A stretch of DNA of 64,000 nt from Clostridium estertheticum. GTDB taxonomy: Bacteria > Bacillota > Clostridia > Clostridiales > Clostridiaceae. Below the pieces are notes generated by a model. That model had not been told where the DNA came from and ran no database searches. It saw nothing but the letters and a program-made list of their open reading frames with translations. The first letter of the stretch is position 1. Every line of letters starts with the position of its first letter. Shown here one piece after another: positions 62,887-64,000 of this stretch. The DNA lies in NCBI RefSeq assembly GCF_011065935.2, contig NZ_JAAMNH020000001.1, forward strand, positions 3,555,001 through 3,619,000, given 5' to 3'. The position numbers and the translations under genes were made by a program.

Positions 62887-64000
62887 TTATTTTTCGTTCG
62901 TAATAAATTTAGTCATTTCAACTGTGGAGTAATTAAATTGATCATCTACCAAAACTGTATAGACAATGTAGTTTGTGTTTCTCTCTAATCCACTTATTGA
63001 TATAGACGTCGACATAACTATATTAAAAGTAAAGTCACCCCTTTGTACAATTAAGCTATTATCTATATTTGGATAATTTAATAATTGTTTCTGATCTGGT
63101 GCCTGTGAATCGGCCTTCTGCACTACATAATAAGCTGTGGCAGCTTCTTTTACTTTAATATTAAGTAAGGCTGAGTTTACAGACACATTTCCCACATTAG
63201 GATTCTTGTATTCAAATCTTGGAGCATCTACGTCTAGGTCAGTGGTTAATATACCTGTACCTCCTCCTAGCGAATTTAGAAAGTATGCAAATTTACTCCT
63301 TAAATTTTTATAAGCAGCTGTTATATTCTTTTGACTTTCCTTTTTATTTTCTAGTGTATTGTTTATAATTTTTTCCACACTAGGTAGGTAAGCTGTTAAA
63401 CTATTCATTTTGCTCAAGGTATCTTTTCTATCTGGACTAATTGTACCCACTGATGCTAACTTTTCATTTACCTCATTGAGTAAACTAATTAGTTCATCAG
63501 TCTTCAACATAATATTAACATAATATGCTGGTGAAACATTTCCAGCATTATCTACTACTACAATTGTATAATTTGGTTTTATACTATCTAAAGCAGCTTC
63601 TAGTCCAGTTGTATCTATTCTATAGGAAGTTTGATTTTTCACTTTGATTACTTTCCCATTTCCAGCTTTTACTGAATTCTCAAGTTGATCTATGGTAATT
63701 ATACTGTCATAGTCTTTTACAATAAATACTCTTGCCTCTTCAGACTCTCCTGGCATCTTTGAATTTTCTGAAGTTTTAACTATAATCGGTTCTCCCGATT
63801 TTACAGCTATATTTGACAATAGTTCTAATGTTGACTTTTGATTATCTACTACAATACTGTCATTTGTATCTCTTAAAGAAGCTCCCCCCTCGAGTGATGC
63901 TCCCACACCATTAACTATAAATAACTTGTATTTTTTGTCTCGATATTCAGAACCATCTACCATACCTAAAGGTGCTTTGATAAATTTGTTCATTCCATCT
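62887..64000 (-). CDS. Unknown, probably secreted or cell-wall protein (partial, N-terminus beyond right edge)
   Basis: The frame is open from 62887 to the edge; the in-frame ATG at 63993 is preceded by open codons, so the true start may lie outside. About 371 residues are visible. The sequence is rich in Asn, Ser, Thr and Val, with no cysteine in most of its length. An Ig-like/beta-sandwich section (about 30-165, with NAGNVSPAYYVNI) is followed by a helical segment (about 175-250) and a fibronectin-III-like C-terminal module (ISGLERNTNYIVYTVLVDD). I recognise no enzyme motif. An extracellular adhesin or cell-surface role is inferred from composition only. Confidence 0.5.
   Translation of the reverse strand, partial: DGMNKFIKAPLGMVDGSEYRDKKYKLFIVNGVGASLEGGASLRDTNDSIVVDNQKSTLELLSNIAVKSGEPIIVKTSENSKMPGESEEARVFIVKDYDSIITIDQLENSVKAGNGKVIKVKNQTSYRIDTTGLEAALDSIKPNYTIVVVDNAGNVSPAYYVNIMLKTDELISLLNEVNEKLASVGTISPDRKDTLSKMNSLTAYLPSVEKIINNTLENKKESQKNITAAYKNLRSKFAYFLNSLGGGTGILTTDLDVDAPRFEYKNPNVGNVSVNSALLNIKVKEAATAYYVVQKADSQAPDQKQLLNYPNIDNSLIVQRGDFTFNIVMSTSISISGLERNTNYIVYTVLVDDQFNYSTVEMTKFITNEK

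Overview
The window is AT-rich chromosomal DNA from a spore-forming, motile, low-GC Firmicute, most likely Clostridium sensu stricto. Supporting signs are two Spo0A-type boxes (TGTCGAA), SpoVD/FtsW/DivIVA/SepF-type division genes, a meso-diaminopimelate-type MurE, a FliR-FlhB fusion, strong AGGAGG ribosome binding sites and frequent TTG/GTG starts. Nearly every gene lies on the minus strand. I see no rRNA, tRNA, CRISPR array, prophage or transposase gene.

Layout, left to right. (1) 1-2765: a type IV pilus / type II secretion pair (inner-membrane GspF/PilC cut by the left edge, and GspE/PilB ATPase) behind two Spo0A boxes. (2) 2948-12884: housekeeping genes: dapF, rqcH (plus strand), an RlmL-type rRNA methyltransferase, the lspA-rluD-pyrR-uraA cluster with two PyrR-binding RNA loops, a DksA/TraR zinc-finger protein, aroF and mtnN. 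(3) 13006-28540: a division and cell-wall (dcw) cluster read right to left: mraZ-rsmH-ftsL-spoVD-murE-murF-mraY-ftsW-ftsQ-DUF881-sbp-DUF881-yggS-sepF-yggT-ylmH-divIVA. murD, murG, ftsA and ftsZ are not in it. Its gaps hold several repeat or structured elements. (4) 28850-38538: ychF, a Lon-family protease with degenerate ATPase motifs, a small basic unknown protein, a Ca2+-type P-ATPase, a CBS/DRTGG-containing Mn-dependent pyrophosphatase and an unknown membrane protein. (5) 38683-62493: a near-continuous flagellar operon of about 24 kb read right to left from flgB to flgG. It encodes basal body, hook, export apparatus, MotAB stator, FlhF/FlhG and sigma-28, but no FliM/FliN/FliY and no chemotaxis genes. 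(6) 62887-64000: an unknown, probably secreted protein cut by the right edge.

The flagellar operon appears to be transcribed from a vegetative promoter at about 62585-62613 and carries its own sigma-28 (fliA) near the distal end. Many genes overlap by 4-17 bp or share start/stop codons, so translational coupling is likely.

Most of the window is ordinary core genome. Less ordinary points are: a 75-codon membrane gene between the sigma-28 region and flgF whose best start is ATT; a PyrR-type loop that overlaps the uraA ribosome binding site; twin covarying palindromes in the ppaC leader; an apparently ATPase-dead Lon-like protease; and palindromic or tandem repeats in the dcw gaps.
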